From contig JAIPFF010000041.1 in the NCBI GenBank assembly GCA_021736785.1, positions 1 to 50,417 on the forward strand: a stretch of DNA of 50,417 nucleotides, written 5' to 3'. Below are positions 18,007 through 26,975 of the stretch, in pieces; position 1 is the first letter of the stretch; each line of letters starts with the position of its first letter. The translations under genes were made by a program, and so were the position numbers. The DNA is from Thiohalocapsa sp. GTDB lineage: Bacteria > Pseudomonadota > Gammaproteobacteria > Chromatiales > Chromatiaceae. A model generated the notes under the pieces. That model saw nothing but the letters and a program-made list of their open reading frames with translations, was not told the DNA's origin and searched no databases.

Positions 18007-18393
18007 CGTCTGGTGCCTCCTATAGGTTATGCAAGCCTGCCGGGCCGCGCGCCCATGGGCACGATGCAATTGGCGAGCCACCGGAGGGCGTGGTCATCCC
18101 CGCCGCGCGGCGCGGAGCTTCGGCCGCGGGCGGACGGAACAGCCCGATGGCAAAGTGCGCCACTGCCGTGACACTGCTGCGTGGCTGTCTTGCGTGGATG
18201 ACAGTCCGCCGCCGTCATGCCGGCGCCGTCGCGGCGCCGGGCCGGCGCATCACGTAGTCCTGCGTATATCTGCCCACAGTCTCGCCGCATAGCCTTGGAC
18301 CTGCAGCGACGCACAACGTGCGGCGCGTCGCCGTCCGGGCGCTGCTCACGGCGATGCCGTCGACATCAACAAGACACCACAAGCGAGGCAATC
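18007..18393. other. Divergent intergenic region between the flavoprotein operon and osmC
   Basis: 387 bases without a gene. It contains the minus-strand sigma54 promoter at 18065-18080. Upstream of that lies GTGACA at 18168-18173 with a partial opposing TGTC at 18186-18189, at the usual distance for an activator site. I found no sigma54 site facing osmC and no clear -35/-10 pair. Confidence 0.5.
18065..18080 (-). promoter_or_regulatory. Sigma54 (-24/-12) promoter upstream of the flavoprotein-kinase-regulator operon
   Basis: The minus strand reads TGGCTCGCCAATTGCA: GG-N10-GC spacing with one departure (T for A) from the consensus. Predicted start near 18054, 48 bases upstream of the ATG at 18006. 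Confidence 0.78.
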
Positions 18394-18939
18394 ATGTCCC
18401 AAGCTACGGTCAAGCAGGCGCTGCTGGCAACCATTGCCGGCATCAACAAAGACCCGCGCACGGCCAAGGTCGTGTTTCGCGCCGGCAGCCGTCTCGAAGA
18501 AGACGTGCGCTGCTCGGCGCAGATCCGCGACTTCCCCCCGATGGTGATCGACGAGCCTCCGGCCCTGGGCGGCGAGGACGCGGGCGCCAATCCGGTGGAG
18601 CTCGTGCTGGCGGCCCTCGGCACCTGCCAGGAGATCATGTACGCGGCCTATGCATCGGTGATGGACATCCCGCTCGACGGCGTCGAGATCACGGCCCGCG
18701 GGTATCTCGATCTACGCGGGCTGTTCGGCTTGGACGCGGATATACCGCCCGGCTACCAGCGGGTGAGCTTCGATGTCGATATCCGCAGCTCGGCCTCGGA
18801 CGAGGATCTGCGCAGGCTGATCGACACCGTCGAAGCACATTGCCCCGTGCTGGACATCCTGACCCGCTCCGTGCCGGTGCAGGGCAAGGCCAGCGTCAAC
18901 GGCCGCCCGCTGGCCGCACCCGCCAGCGACGCCGCCTGA
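18394..18939 (+). CDS. OsmC family protein
   Basis: A 181-residue member of the OsmC/Ohr superfamily. The two redox cysteines typical of the family are in ALGTCQEIMYAAY and VEAHCPVLDILTR, near residues 79 and 149. OsmC and Ohr proteins reduce organic hydroperoxides; the broader YhfA-like branch has unknown substrates. The protein has an N-terminal extension of about 20 residues relative to short OsmC forms. It is divergent from the flavoprotein operon and is followed by a fadL remnant. A role in dealing with peroxides or reactive sulfur is inference. Confidence 0.88.
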   Translation: MSQATVKQALLATIAGINKDPRTAKVVFRAGSRLEEDVRCSAQIRDFPPMVIDEPPALGGEDAGANPVELVLAALGTCQEIMYAAYASVMDIPLDGVEITARGYLDLRGLFGLDADIPPGYQRVSFDVDIRSSASDEDLRRLIDTVEAHCPVLDILTRSVPVQGKASVNGRPLAAPASDAA

Positions 18940-19011
18940 AACCGCCGCCGCCGCCCTGTTCGCAGCCGGCCACTGCATCGCCGGCCCTTAAGGGTATGAC
19001 CTCCCTTCGCC

Positions 19012-19203
19012 CGCCCGACCATCGAGCAGCCCGCGAACATGGGCTTCGGTATCGCCAACAACAGCCTTATGGGCGGCGATCTGCTGCTGGCCACGGACTT
19101 CGTGTACAAGTTCCGGGACGACGCCGGAGACCAGCAGGATATCTACGGCGACCAGGCGATCCCCTCCGTCGCCGCGCAGCGCTCGCGCGGCAGCTGGCCT
19201 TAA
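19012..19203 (+). pseudogene. FadL/TodX-family outer-membrane transporter, C-proximal remnant
   Basis: A frame ending in TAA at 19201-19203 encodes about 61 residues including TIEQPANMGFGIANNSLMG and GDLLLATDFVYKF. These resemble, from memory, the conserved segment before the last strands of FadL-family porins for hydrophobic compounds (MGFGI.N.SLMGGDLL, then YKLWEDA). No start codon context, signal peptide or barrel N-terminus is present upstream, where osmC ends at 18939, and the last C-terminal strands are missing. It is best read as a decayed or deleted transporter gene next to the oxygenase block. Confidence 0.65.
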
Positions 19204-19240
19204 CGCATAGGTGACGGCTATGCGGACGCCCCCCGGCGCT

Positions 19241-19909
19241 CTAGCCGCGGCCGGGCGCCGGCATCGCTGCCGACTCGAACCGCGCCCGCACCGCGGCACG
19301 CGCGTCGCCGCCGAGCAAGTCGAATAGGACGCCGGGCCGGGAACCGCCGACCAGCCAGACCGGACAGCCGCAGCGGGCACCGAAGTCATGGAAGGCGGCA
19401 TCGACAACGCCGCTCGACTGCAGGCGCTCGACCGTGGTCGCCCCGGCCTGTAGCGGCGCGGACTTGATCAGCACCAGCCCCTGCGCGCCAACGCGGGCGG
19501 CGGCGATGGCGGCCAGGCTGTCGGATGTCACGGTCCAGTCGGCCGGAATCTGCCCGGCGTCCCGCCATCCCCCGCCGAGCAGCTCCCTGCGCGGGTGCCA
19601 GACGCGAGCCGTCGGGACATCGAACGACGGCGGCGGATCGTCGACATCGTCGGTGCGCGCCAATGACGGCGCCAGCGCGCACAGCAGATGGGCCATTTGC
19701 TCCATGGCCAGCACCGCCATGGCGTGGGCGGTACGATCATCGAACGGCCAACGCTGCTGGGCCGCGCGCACGGCGTCCGCGAACGGGCCGCCGCCGGGCA
19801 CCACCAGCAGCGGCGAGGCCGAGCGCGTCGGCGCAGACGCCAGCGCCCGCGCCCACTCGCCGAGTCGCCCGGTCGCATCGAGGCTGCCGCCGAGCTTAAC
19901 GACCCACAT
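19241..19909 (-). CDS. MfnE-like amino-acid-kinase-fold enzyme of methanofuran synthesis
   Basis: A 222-residue protein of the amino acid kinase superfamily. Motifs are the N-terminal VVKLGGSLDATG, the nucleotide loop LLVVPGGGPFADAVR and LVLIKSAPL. MfnE of methanogens phosphorylates the aminomethylfuran intermediate [5-(aminomethyl)furan-3-yl]methyl phosphate during methanofuran synthesis, and homologues travel with H4MPT genes in methylotrophs. It overlaps the end of pabB by 14 bases and is last in the mfnD-mfnF-pabB-mfnE series. Assignment rests on fold, length and context; a uridylate or aspartate kinase role is unlikely in this operon. Confidence 0.72.
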   Translation of the reverse strand: MWVVKLGGSLDATGRLGEWARALASAPTRSASPLLVVPGGGPFADAVRAAQQRWPFDDRTAHAMAVLAMEQMAHLLCALAPSLARTDDVDDPPPSFDVPTARVWHPRRELLGGGWRDAGQIPADWTVTSDSLAAIAAARVGAQGLVLIKSAPLQAGATTVERLQSSGVVDAAFHDFGARCGCPVWLVGGSRPGVLFDLLGGDARAAVRARFESAAMPAPGRG

Positions 19910-21278
19910 CGGCCAGCGGCTCGCCCTCGAGCAGCCGAAGCAGGGGTGCGGCCTTGTCGAAGGTCTCCCGGTACTCCTGCTCCATCTCGGAATCGTGAAC
20001 AATGCCGCCGCCGGCCCAGAAGCGCACCGTACCGGCCGCGTGGACCAGGGTGCGGATGGCGATATTGCTGTCCATGGCGCCGTCGAAGCCCAGATAGCCG
20101 ATGGCGCCGCAGTAGACGCCCCGGCGCTGCGGCTCCAGCGACTCGATGATCTCCATGGCACGGATCTTCGGCGCGCCGGTAATGGACCCGCCGGGGAAGC
20201 AGGCCCGCAGCAGCGAGGCCGCATCCTCGCCGTCGGCCAGCTCGCCGGTGACGGTGCTGACGAGATGATGCACCGCGGCGTAGCTCTCCACGGCGAAGAG
20301 CTCGGGCACGCGCACGCTGCCGGTCCGGCAGACGCGGCCCAGGTCGTTGCGCAGCAAGTCCACGATCATCAGGTTCTCGGCGCGGTCCTTGGTGCTTTCC
20401 GACAGTGCCCGCGCCAGCGTCGAATCCGCCTCGGGGTTCACGCCCCGGGGCCGGGTGCCCTTGATCGGCTTGGTCTCCACGCGGCCGTTGCGCAGCGACA
20501 GGAAGCGCTCCGGGGAAGAGCTCATTACCTTCGCGAACGGCGTCGACAGGTAGGCCGCGAACGGCGCCGGATTGAGCCGGCGCAGACCGCGGTACGCGGA
20601 CCAGGCATCGCCGGCGGCGCGGGCCGCGAAGCGCTGGGCGAAGTTGACTTGATAGCAATCTCCGTCGCGGATGTACGCCTGGATGCGGGCGAAGGCGGCG
20701 GCATACCGGGCCCTGGTCAGGTTCGAGCGCACCGGACTGCGCAGCCGAAACGCCCGCGTGCGCATCGGCGCCGGCTCGGCGAAGGTCCGCAGCAGCTCCG
20801 GCCAGCGTGCGAGCGTGCGCGGATCGCGGCCGGCTCCGACCAGCCAGCAGCGCCGTTCGCCGTGATCGACGACCACGGCCCAGTCGTACAGCCCGACCGC
20901 CATGTCGGGCATGTTCTCGGCATCGCGCGCCAGCACCGGCAGCCGCTCGATACGCCGCCCCAGGTCGTAGCCGAGCCAGCCGATGGCGCCGCCGGCGAAC
21001 GGCAGGCCGGCAACGGGCGCACTGCGCTCGCCGAGGGCGTCGCGCAGCAGCGCAAAGGGGTCTTGCGGCGACAGGGAGACACCGGCTTGCGAGTGGATGC
21101 GGGTCACCGCTCCCCGCGTGGCCAGCGTCAGATAGGGGTCGGCCGCAAGGATGTCGTAGCGCCCGCCCTCGGCCTGCGGCCGGCAGCTATCCAAAAAGAC
21201 GGCCCAGGGGCGATCCGCCAGTACCTCGAACAGCAGTGCGCTGTCCGCTCGATACGGAAGCTCCTCAAGCAGTGCCAT
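19896..21278 (-). CDS. pabB: Aminodeoxychorismate synthase component I
   Basis: A 460-residue chorismate-utilising enzyme. The C-terminal catalytic domain shows PIKGTRPRG, MIVDLLRNDLGRVC and the diagnostic GSITGAPKIRAMEIIE of PabB/TrpE, with PIKGT favouring PabB. It makes aminodeoxychorismate, precursor of 4-aminobenzoate. In H4MPT organisms 4-aminobenzoate (or a related hydroxybenzoate-derived amine) feeds MptG, and pabB is a known member of methylotroph H4MPT clusters. It starts at 21278, overlapping the mfnF-like gene by 14 bases, so its expression is tied to cofactor synthesis. No pabA or pabC is adjacent. Confidence 0.93.
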   Translation of the reverse strand: MALLEELPYRADSALLFEVLADRPWAVFLDSCRPQAEGGRYDILAADPYLTLATRGAVTRIHSQAGVSLSPQDPFALLRDALGERSAPVAGLPFAGGAIGWLGYDLGRRIERLPVLARDAENMPDMAVGLYDWAVVVDHGERRCWLVGAGRDPRTLARWPELLRTFAEPAPMRTRAFRLRSPVRSNLTRARYAAAFARIQAYIRDGDCYQVNFAQRFAARAAGDAWSAYRGLRRLNPAPFAAYLSTPFAKVMSSSPERFLSLRNGRVETKPIKGTRPRGVNPEADSTLARALSESTKDRAENLMIVDLLRNDLGRVCRTGSVRVPELFAVESYAAVHHLVSTVTGELADGEDAASLLRACFPGGSITGAPKIRAMEIIESLEPQRRGVYCGAIGYLGFDGAMDSNIAIRTLVHAAGTVRFWAGGGIVHDSEMEQEYRETFDKAAPLLRLLEGEPLADVGR

Positions 21279-22347
21279 GATGGGTCTCCGGTGACGGCAG
21301 CAGCGCGAGCGCCACCGCAGGCGCGCAGTCGCCCGCGTCGGCGCCGCCCTTTGCCTGAACGGGCGCGGGCGCGGGCTCCGCACCCTGCCCGACCAGCGTC
21401 GGCCAGTCCACATGGCCGCGGCCGAGCCGCCGTGCCAATTCCGGGACCAGGAAGCGGCCGACACCGGCACCCACCAGCGGCGCGTCCTCGGACAGGCCTG
21501 CCGAGCATCGGCGAACACAGGCCCGCCAGATGCGCTCGATCTGGCTTTGGCGGAAATAGTCGGCCAAAGCGCGCCACTGATGGGGCTTGCGGGCCACCGC
21601 GTCCTCGCCCAGCATGCGCGCCAGCCGCGCCGCGCTCTCGGCCTCGCCTTTGGGCCGGCCGTCGGCGGTCTCGCCGAGATCGGCGTGCCCCGGCAGCTCG
21701 CCCGTCAGGCGGTAGACATCCGCCGCGGTGGCGAAATACTCGGCGGCGAGCCCCGTCCAGACGCCGTCGAAGGGCGCGCGCTCGGCAAGCGCATGCACGG
21801 GCGTGCGCACGACACCGCAGTAGACCAGCTCCTCGGCGCTCATCCGCTCGCGATCGGACCAACCCTGCGCGTCGGGCCGGCCCGCGCGCACCGCGACGAT
21901 GTCCGTGGTCGTGCTGCCGATGTCGACCAGCAGCGCGTTGTCCATGTGCCGCCCGACCAGCGCGGCGCTCGCATGCCAGTTGGCAGACGCGACCCAGCGG
22001 TGCTGCTCATGCGCCGCGGCCGGCGGGAGCAGGCCCTTCGGGCCGGCGTAGATCATCGTCTCGCCGCCGCCGACGTTGGCGCAGAATCGCCGAACCAGCG
22101 CCGCAACGCCATCGGCGCGCGTGGCGAAGATGTCCGCCAACTCGCCGGTCATGGTTACGCGGTGGCGGCAGCGGCGCAACGGAAAGCGCGCCGCCAGCGC
22201 GTCCGTCGCCGCGTCCAATTGTTCCAGGCCGCGCCACAGCGGTGTATGCAGCTGCTCCACCTGCCGAAGCGTGCCGGCCTGCGCCAGCGCCACCTTCAGG
22301 TGCGCGCCGCCCAGGTCCCAGCCCATGACGGCTTGCTCATGCGACAT
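21265..22347 (-). CDS. MfnF-like H4MPT-linked C1-transfer protein (hydantoinase/oxoprolinase fold)
   Basis: A 360-residue protein with the ASKHA-type phosphate loops of the hydantoinase A/oxoprolinase family: MGWDLGGAHLKVAL at the N-terminus and LLVDIGSTTTDIVAV near residue 135. Families of this size occur only with H4MPT genes in bacteria and include archaeal MfnF, which joins the furan and tyramine parts of methanofuran. The ATG at 22347 overlaps the upstream ATP-grasp gene by 11 bases. An alternative start seven codons upstream (22368) is possible. The final 40 residues are alanine/proline-rich and poorly conserved. Confidence 0.78.
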   Translation of the reverse strand: MSHEQAVMGWDLGGAHLKVALAQAGTLRQVEQLHTPLWRGLEQLDAATDALAARFPLRRCRHRVTMTGELADIFATRADGVAALVRRFCANVGGGETMIYAGPKGLLPPAAAHEQHRWVASANWHASAALVGRHMDNALLVDIGSTTTDIVAVRAGRPDAQGWSDRERMSAEELVYCGVVRTPVHALAERAPFDGVWTGLAAEYFATAADVYRLTGELPGHADLGETADGRPKGEAESAARLARMLGEDAVARKPHQWRALADYFRQSQIERIWRACVRRCSAGLSEDAPLVGAGVGRFLVPELARRLGRGHVDWPTLVGQGAEPAPAPVQAKGGADAGDCAPAVALALLPSPETHHGTA

Positions 22348-23338
22348 GACATAGCTCCAGATCGACATCGATAGGCCGGCGGTCGAGCCGTGGCGGCTCC
22401 CTGACCTGACCCAGCGCGTACCCGACCAGCATCTCGGCCACGTTTGCGCCCAGGGAGCGGCTCAGGCCCGGATAGCACGAGGTCAGGCGCGGATTCACCT
22501 CCAGGATGACCGGCCCCTGGCGGGTGACGATCATGTCGACGCCGACGAAGCCCCACAGACCCGGAATCGCGGCGGCCACCCCGCGCCCGAGCGCGGCGCA
22601 TTGCTCGCGATCGCCGTCCAGACCGTTGACCCCGCACCCCAGCAACGCGAAGCCATCGTCGCGGATCGCCACGCGCAAGGCGTTGCAGGCAAGCAAATGG
22701 GCGTCGTCATGCTCGATCAACAAAGACAGGCTGGCCGACTGCCCGCGCAAATAGGGCTGCGCCACCCAGCTTTCCGGGTGGGCCAGTTCGGCCACCGCGC
22801 CTCGCAGTGCTTCGCCGCCGCGCACGAGCTTCGCACCGAGTCCGCCGACACCCTGGTCAGGCTTCAGCACCCAGCAACCACGGTCATCGGACGGGGCTTC
22901 CAAGGCCCGCCAGGTCGGTACCACCGGCAGCGAGCGCTTGGCGAGCACGGCCACTGTTGCGTGCTTGCTCGAGGCCACGGCGACAGCACGCGGATGGCTA
23001 TTCAGCAGCGTACGGCCCGCGCCGAGCACGGCATTGCTGACGTGCGCGAGCGCACCGTCGGTCTCCGGTGCGATGGGCCAGACCGCGTCCGCCTCGGCGA
23101 TGCCCTGCTGCAGCGCGCGGACGAGATCCTGTTGACTCGCGACCCAACGAATGGGCACGGTCAGGCCGCCGGCCGGCAGGCGCTGATCGCGGCTGATCTC
23201 CACCTGCACGCCCGGAATCGCGGTCAGGTCGGCCACCAGCGATCGCAGCATCAGATCGCCCTCGGACACCAGCTCCGATAACATGGGGCCGCCCGCCAAA
23301 CCGCCGCCGGTCACGTATTCGAAGACAAAAATGCGCAT
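22337..23338 (-). CDS. MfnD-like ATP-grasp ligase (tyramine-glutamate ligase type)
   Basis: A 333-residue ATP-grasp protein. The N-terminus MRIFVFEYVTGGGLAGG is typical of the COG1821 group that includes MfnD, which attaches glutamate to tyramine in methanofuran synthesis. The ATP-binding core shows CWVLKPDQGVGGLGAKLV, and the metal site is VDMIVTRQGPVILEVNPRLT near residue 290. The ATG at 23338 has a GGGAG site. That site lies within the 9-base gap and the start of the divergent HisA-like gene, so the promoter must be inside the neighbour. It leads the mfnD-mfnF-pabB-mfnE series. Confidence 0.78.
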   Translation of the reverse strand: MRIFVFEYVTGGGLAGGPMLSELVSEGDLMLRSLVADLTAIPGVQVEISRDQRLPAGGLTVPIRWVASQQDLVRALQQGIAEADAVWPIAPETDGALAHVSNAVLGAGRTLLNSHPRAVAVASSKHATVAVLAKRSLPVVPTWRALEAPSDDRGCWVLKPDQGVGGLGAKLVRGGEALRGAVAELAHPESWVAQPYLRGQSASLSLLIEHDDAHLLACNALRVAIRDDGFALLGCGVNGLDGDREQCAALGRGVAAAIPGLWGFVGVDMIVTRQGPVILEVNPRLTSCYPGLSRSLGANVAEMLVGYALGQVREPPRLDRRPIDVDLELCHVA

Positions 23339-23347
23339 ACTGCTCCC

Positions 23348-24040
23348 TTGAAGCTCGTTCCCGTGATAGACCTCAGGGCCGCCCTTGCCGTCCGCGCCCG
23401 GGCGGGCGATCGCTCGCACTATGCGCCGCTGGCGACGCCGCTCTGCCCGGACGGCGATGCGCTGGCGCTGGCGCTGCTACTGGTGTCGCGATTTCGTGCC
23501 GACACGCTCTATATCGCGGACTTGGACGCCATCACCGGCACGGGCGGCAATCGCGCGCTGATCGAGCGCATTGCCGCCGCCCTGCCGGAGACGACGCTTT
23601 GGGTCGACGCCGGCATCGGCGACCGCGACGCGCTGTTGCAGGCGTCGCTGCAACCGAACCTGCGTCCCGTCGTGGGCTCCGAGACACTGCCCGACGCCGA
23701 CTTGCTGCGCGATCCTGCCTGCGCCTCGGCGGTGCTGTCCCTCGACCAATACCGAGGCCGCCTGCTTGCGCCCGCCGGCCTGGAGGCGCACCTCGATGGC
23801 TGGCACGGCGACGTCGTTCTGATGGGGCTCGACCGCGTCGGCATCGGCGGCGGCCCGGATCTCGCGCGGCTCGCACGCTATCGCCGACGCCTGCCCCGCT
23901 GCCGGCTTTACGCGGCCGGCGGCGTGCGCGACGCCGGCGACCTGAGTCGGCTCGCCGACGCCGGCGCCGCCGGTGCGCTGGTCGCAACGGCCCTGCACGA
24001 CGGCGCCATCTCCGCGGACGACGTGGCGGCGTTCGCCTAA
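23348..24040 (+). CDS. HisA/HisF-related TIM-barrel protein of H4MPT gene clusters
   Basis: A 230-residue TIM-barrel protein related to HisA. The N-terminal strand KLVPVIDLRAALAVRARAG matches HisA (IPAIDL...), and the C-terminal phosphate site appears as LYAAGGVRDAGDL and AGALVATALHDG. Proteins of this COG1411 type accompany H4MPT genes, but their reaction is not established. It starts with TTG, with no good ribosome site, only 9 bases from the divergent mfnD-like start. It is the only plus-strand gene between 19241 and 31949. Confidence 0.75.
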   Translation: MKLVPVIDLRAALAVRARAGDRSHYAPLATPLCPDGDALALALLLVSRFRADTLYIADLDAITGTGGNRALIERIAAALPETTLWVDAGIGDRDALLQASLQPNLRPVVGSETLPDADLLRDPACASAVLSLDQYRGRLLAPAGLEAHLDGWHGDVVLMGLDRVGIGGGPDLARLARYRRRLPRCRLYAAGGVRDAGDLSRLADAGAAGALVATALHDGAISADDVAAFA

Positions 24041-24171
24041 GCCGCGACCGAGACCGCGACCGGCATAGCACCGCGCTCCGCGCCTGGCGCCGGCGGTCGC
24101 GGCCACCGCGCCGCTCGCGTGCGCTGCGGCGCGGACCGCGCCCGCCGCATCGCAACGCGGGATCAAGCCCT

Positions 24172-25413
24172 TCACGGCACCGCGCTCAGCAGCTGTCGAG
24201 CATCCCCGCGGATCAGCTGCCGGTCCCCGCGACGGTCCATCGCCGGGAAATAATCCAGCAGCCGGCTGCGGCCTTGTTGCCGATACTCGGCGAGCGTCGG
24301 CCCGCGGTAATCGCACCAGGACTGGGTCGTCTCGTAGAGGCGCAGCCCCGACAGGCCGGGCAGGTAGTCGATGAGCTGCTCCCAGACAAAGACGCAGATC
24401 ATCTCGGTGCTGGAGCGCCAGGCCAGCTCCGGCGCCGCGTAATTCAGCGTGTGATGGTCGAAGCGCTCCACCACCAGCCGGTTGACGATCCGCTTGAGAT
24501 AGCCGTAATCCACGACACAGCCGGTCAGCGGATCGATGCGCCCGGACACCTGCACCTGCAGCAAATAGCGCCCGCCGTGAAGATTGGAGCACTTTGCCGG
24601 GTGATCGGTGATGAAGTGGGCGGCGTCGAACACCAGCTCCTTCGTCACCGTCGCCTCGGGCATCGCGTCATTGAACCGGGTCCAGCCGTCGGGAATCGCG
24701 GCGAGGCGCTCGCGCAGCAGCGCCATCAGCGCGCGCGTATCCTCCGGGGCCGCGGTGCGCAGTAACGCACCCTCGCCGGACCCGCCCGCCGCCAACCCGC
24801 CCGCCGCCAGTGCGACGCAGTCCACGCCGTGATCCCTGCGCAGGCGCTGCGCCGCGTCCCGCGCGTAAGCCGGCTCGGCGAACGGCAGCAGCAGATAGCC
24901 CGCCTGCAGGTCGCCGGCGTGGGCGACGAACACCGCGAGCGCGTCGAGAAACACCGGCGGCGGCTCCGGCACTGGCACCGGCACCGGGCGCAAAGCGGGG
25001 CGCGTAAAGCCCGCCGGCGCGACCAACGCGCTGTGGGCGACGACACGGTGAGTCTCGTCGCTGTAGTCGTATGACTGACGAAAGCGAAAACCGAAGTCCG
25101 CGAGCTGCTCCAGATCCCACAGCAATTGATCCAGGCGCCGGACTTCGCCGCGAATGCGGACATCATCGCCGCCGCGCTCCACCAGGCCGGCCCAGTCCAG
25201 CCCCTGCAGCACGGCGCGCGCTCGTTCGCCGGGAGGGTGCCGCGGCGTGCCGGAGCGAACCTCGAACACCGATCCCACCTGATCCGGCTGCAGCAGCAGG
25301 TCCAGCGGCAGATGATGACGGATGGCGTATTCGTGCAGCGTCAGTCCGCTGCATTGCAGCAGATGCTCGTTGTCGAGCCGGTCGAGCTCCCGCTCGCACT
25401 CCAAACAACGCAT
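24172..25413 (-). CDS. MucR-like zinc finger fused to a PTPS-related domain
   Basis: A 413-residue protein. The first 45 residues (MRCLECERELDRLDNEHLLQ, then SGLTLHEYAIRHHLPLDLLL) resemble the Ros/MucR zinc finger, with a CxxC pair and a following HEYAxxHxLP segment. The middle (about 60-255) has no clear match. The C-terminal half is a 6-pyruvoyltetrahydropterin-synthase-related domain with ELVFDAAHFITDHPAKCSNL and HGGRYLLQVQV, keeping the histidines of the zinc site. PTPS-related domains of this type are restricted to species with H4MPT. It follows fae on the minus strand after a strong hairpin. Whether it is an enzyme, a regulator or both cannot be told. Confidence 0.75.
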   Translation of the reverse strand: MRCLECERELDRLDNEHLLQCSGLTLHEYAIRHHLPLDLLLQPDQVGSVFEVRSGTPRHPPGERARAVLQGLDWAGLVERGGDDVRIRGEVRRLDQLLWDLEQLADFGFRFRQSYDYSDETHRVVAHSALVAPAGFTRPALRPVPVPVPEPPPVFLDALAVFVAHAGDLQAGYLLLPFAEPAYARDAAQRLRRDHGVDCVALAAGGLAAGGSGEGALLRTAAPEDTRALMALLRERLAAIPDGWTRFNDAMPEATVTKELVFDAAHFITDHPAKCSNLHGGRYLLQVQVSGRIDPLTGCVVDYGYLKRIVNRLVVERFDHHTLNYAAPELAWRSSTEMICVFVWEQLIDYLPGLSGLRLYETTQSWCDYRGPTLAEYRQQGRSRLLDYFPAMDRRGDRQLIRGDARQLLSAVP

Positions 25414-25479
25414 GTCGGATCCCTCGGGCCATGGCCGGCGGCGGCCCCGCCGCAGGGACCGCCGCCTAGGCATTGACAT

Positions 25480-25503
25480 GAAAAAGTGCCGGCCGCGGCC
25501 GGC
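25480..25503 (-). terminator. Intrinsic terminator after fae
   Basis: Seven bases after the fae stop the minus strand has the perfect 16-base palindrome GCCGGCCGCGGCCGGC (25503-25488), followed by ACTTTTTC. A 6-pair GC stem plus a T-run is a classical rho-independent terminator. It would end the mptG...fae transcript and reduce read-through into the zinc finger-PTPS gene. Confidence 0.75.
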
Positions 25504-25509
25504 GGCGGG

Positions 25510-26022
25510 TCAGGAATGCGCGGCGAACGGATGCGCCTGATCGGACTTGGACGCAACCACGTCCGCGGGCTTCGGATCGCCGGCAATAGCCCGCTTGATG
25601 GATTGCTTGGTGGCCTCGTAGTTATAGTCCTGGATTTTGGCGTCGTCCTTCGCCTCCCAGTGGATGAAGACGCCGACGCAGATAAAGAGGTCGTTCGCCT
25701 CCGCCATCGGAATGGTGCCGTCCTCGACGCAATCGGCCACCGCCATGGCCACCCCACGCTGCGCCGGGCCGAACATCTGAACCGCCTGCGTGGCGCCTTT
25801 GATGGTGACCTTGTTGAACATCATCGTGTGCGGCTTGCAGGGCAGGTTCGGCGCGACGACGGCGAGCAGACTGGTGAAGCCGTCCTTGTTGTTGACCAGA
25901 CCGTTACAGAAAGCGGTCTCCACGGCGGAGCCGCGCGGACCGATGAGCAGATCGATATGAGCGACTTCGTTGCCGTCGCCCACCAGGGATTCGCCGACCA
26001 TCGTGTGATTGATCAAAGCCAT
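25510..26022 (-). CDS. fae: Formaldehyde-activating enzyme Fae
   Basis: A 170-residue protein, full length for the Fae family, which condenses formaldehyde with H4MPT to methylene-H4MPT in the cytoplasm. Family motifs are clear: [15 protein letters not shown] with the conserved histidine, [25 protein letters not shown], and [16 protein letters not shown]. The ATG at 26022 has a GGAGA site. Fae is usually very abundant, and here it is the final gene of the mptG-mtdB-...-citG series, followed by its own terminator. An extra internal promoter for fae is likely but not seen. Confidence 0.97.
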   Translation of the reverse strand: MALINHTMVGESLVGDGNEVAHIDLLIGPRGSAVETAFCNGLVNNKDGFTSLLAVVAPNLPCKPHTMMFNKVTIKGATQAVQMFGPAQRGVAMAVADCVEDGTIPMAEANDLFICVGVFIHWEAKDDAKIQDYNYEATKQSIKRAIAGDPKPADVVASKSDQAHPFAAHS

Positions 26023-26975
26023 GGGGAAGTGTCTCCAGCGGTGATGAAAGTTGAAATGAGCGAGGCTCCGCCAAGATGCAGGCGCAGCCCTCGCCCGGTG
26101 TGTCGGCGGTCGTCGCCGGGGTTGCGGGCGGCCGCATTGCGCAGCCGCTCCAGAAACAGGGCAGCGACGGTCAGGTCCGCCGTCGTGCCCGGGTTGATCC
26201 GCGCGCGCTTGAGCAGGCGGTCGAAGTGCTGCAGCGATGCCGCACAGGTCGTTTTCGGCGCGCCGGGCAAAGGGCGCACCGCTCGCGCTCGTGCGAGCAC
26301 ACGCAGCGCCGTCGCCTCGCCGAACTTGCGCTGTATATGGCTGTCCGGGAACCGCGACAGCAGAAACAGGAACAGCTCCGTGACGGCATCCAGCTCACCC
26401 ATGCCCGCCCGGCGGGCCGCCGCCAGGCGCGGGGCCGCCAGCCCGAGCACGTCCCGGTAGCCGGTGCCGTACTGGCGTGCGATGCGATCGCGCGCCGCCG
26501 CCTCGGCCATGGCCCGGACCAGCGGCACGCGGGCCGGCCCGCGCACATCGTGGCGCTCGCTGGCACCGAGTCCGCCGGGCGCGGCCAAACGAATGGCCGC
26601 GTATACCTGCTCGGTGTCCTCGATGCCGGCTTCCCGCAGGACCCTGCGCACTGCTGCCGGCAGCGGGGTATCGGGATAGTCGAGCGCCGCCTGCGCCAAC
26701 GGCGCGCACAGCAGCACGATGCCCAGATTGGTGTTGCAGTCCCTGACCCGGCGTGTCGCCGCCACGGCCAGGAGGATGCGCTCGCCAAGCGACGCACCGG
26801 GCCGCGCGAGCTGCTCCGCGCTGGCCTCGGCGCTGCGTAAAAAGTCGTCCGCGTCCATGCCGTGGCCGGCCGAGCCGACGGAGACATTGCCGGGTTTCGG
26901 CGCTTGCACGTCCAGTCGGCAGGCCGCCAGATAGGCCCGGGCCACCGCGTCCGCGCGCCTGCCGACGGCGCTCAT
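26013..26975 (-). CDS. CitG-family triphosphoribosyl-dephospho-CoA synthase-like protein
   Basis: A 320-residue protein of the CitG/MdcB family, shown by the N-terminal [21 protein letters not shown] and by the central [18 protein letters not shown]. CitG makes the prosthetic group of citrate lyase, but no citrate lyase is here. CitG homologues are a regular, functionally unassigned part of methylotroph H4MPT clusters, so a nucleotidyl or ribosyl transfer in cofactor synthesis is plausible. The ATG at 26975 overlaps the upstream ligase stop as ATGA; the end overlaps the fae start by 10 bases. Confidence 0.83.
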   Translation of the reverse strand: MSAVGRRADAVARAYLAACRLDVQAPKPGNVSVGSAGHGMDADDFLRSAEASAEQLARPGASLGERILLAVAATRRVRDCNTNLGIVLLCAPLAQAALDYPDTPLPAAVRRVLREAGIEDTEQVYAAIRLAAPGGLGASERHDVRGPARVPLVRAMAEAAARDRIARQYGTGYRDVLGLAAPRLAAARRAGMGELDAVTELFLFLLSRFPDSHIQRKFGEATALRVLARARAVRPLPGAPKTTCAASLQHFDRLLKRARINPGTTADLTVAALFLERLRNAAARNPGDDRRHTGRGLRLHLGGASLISTFITAGDTSPWL

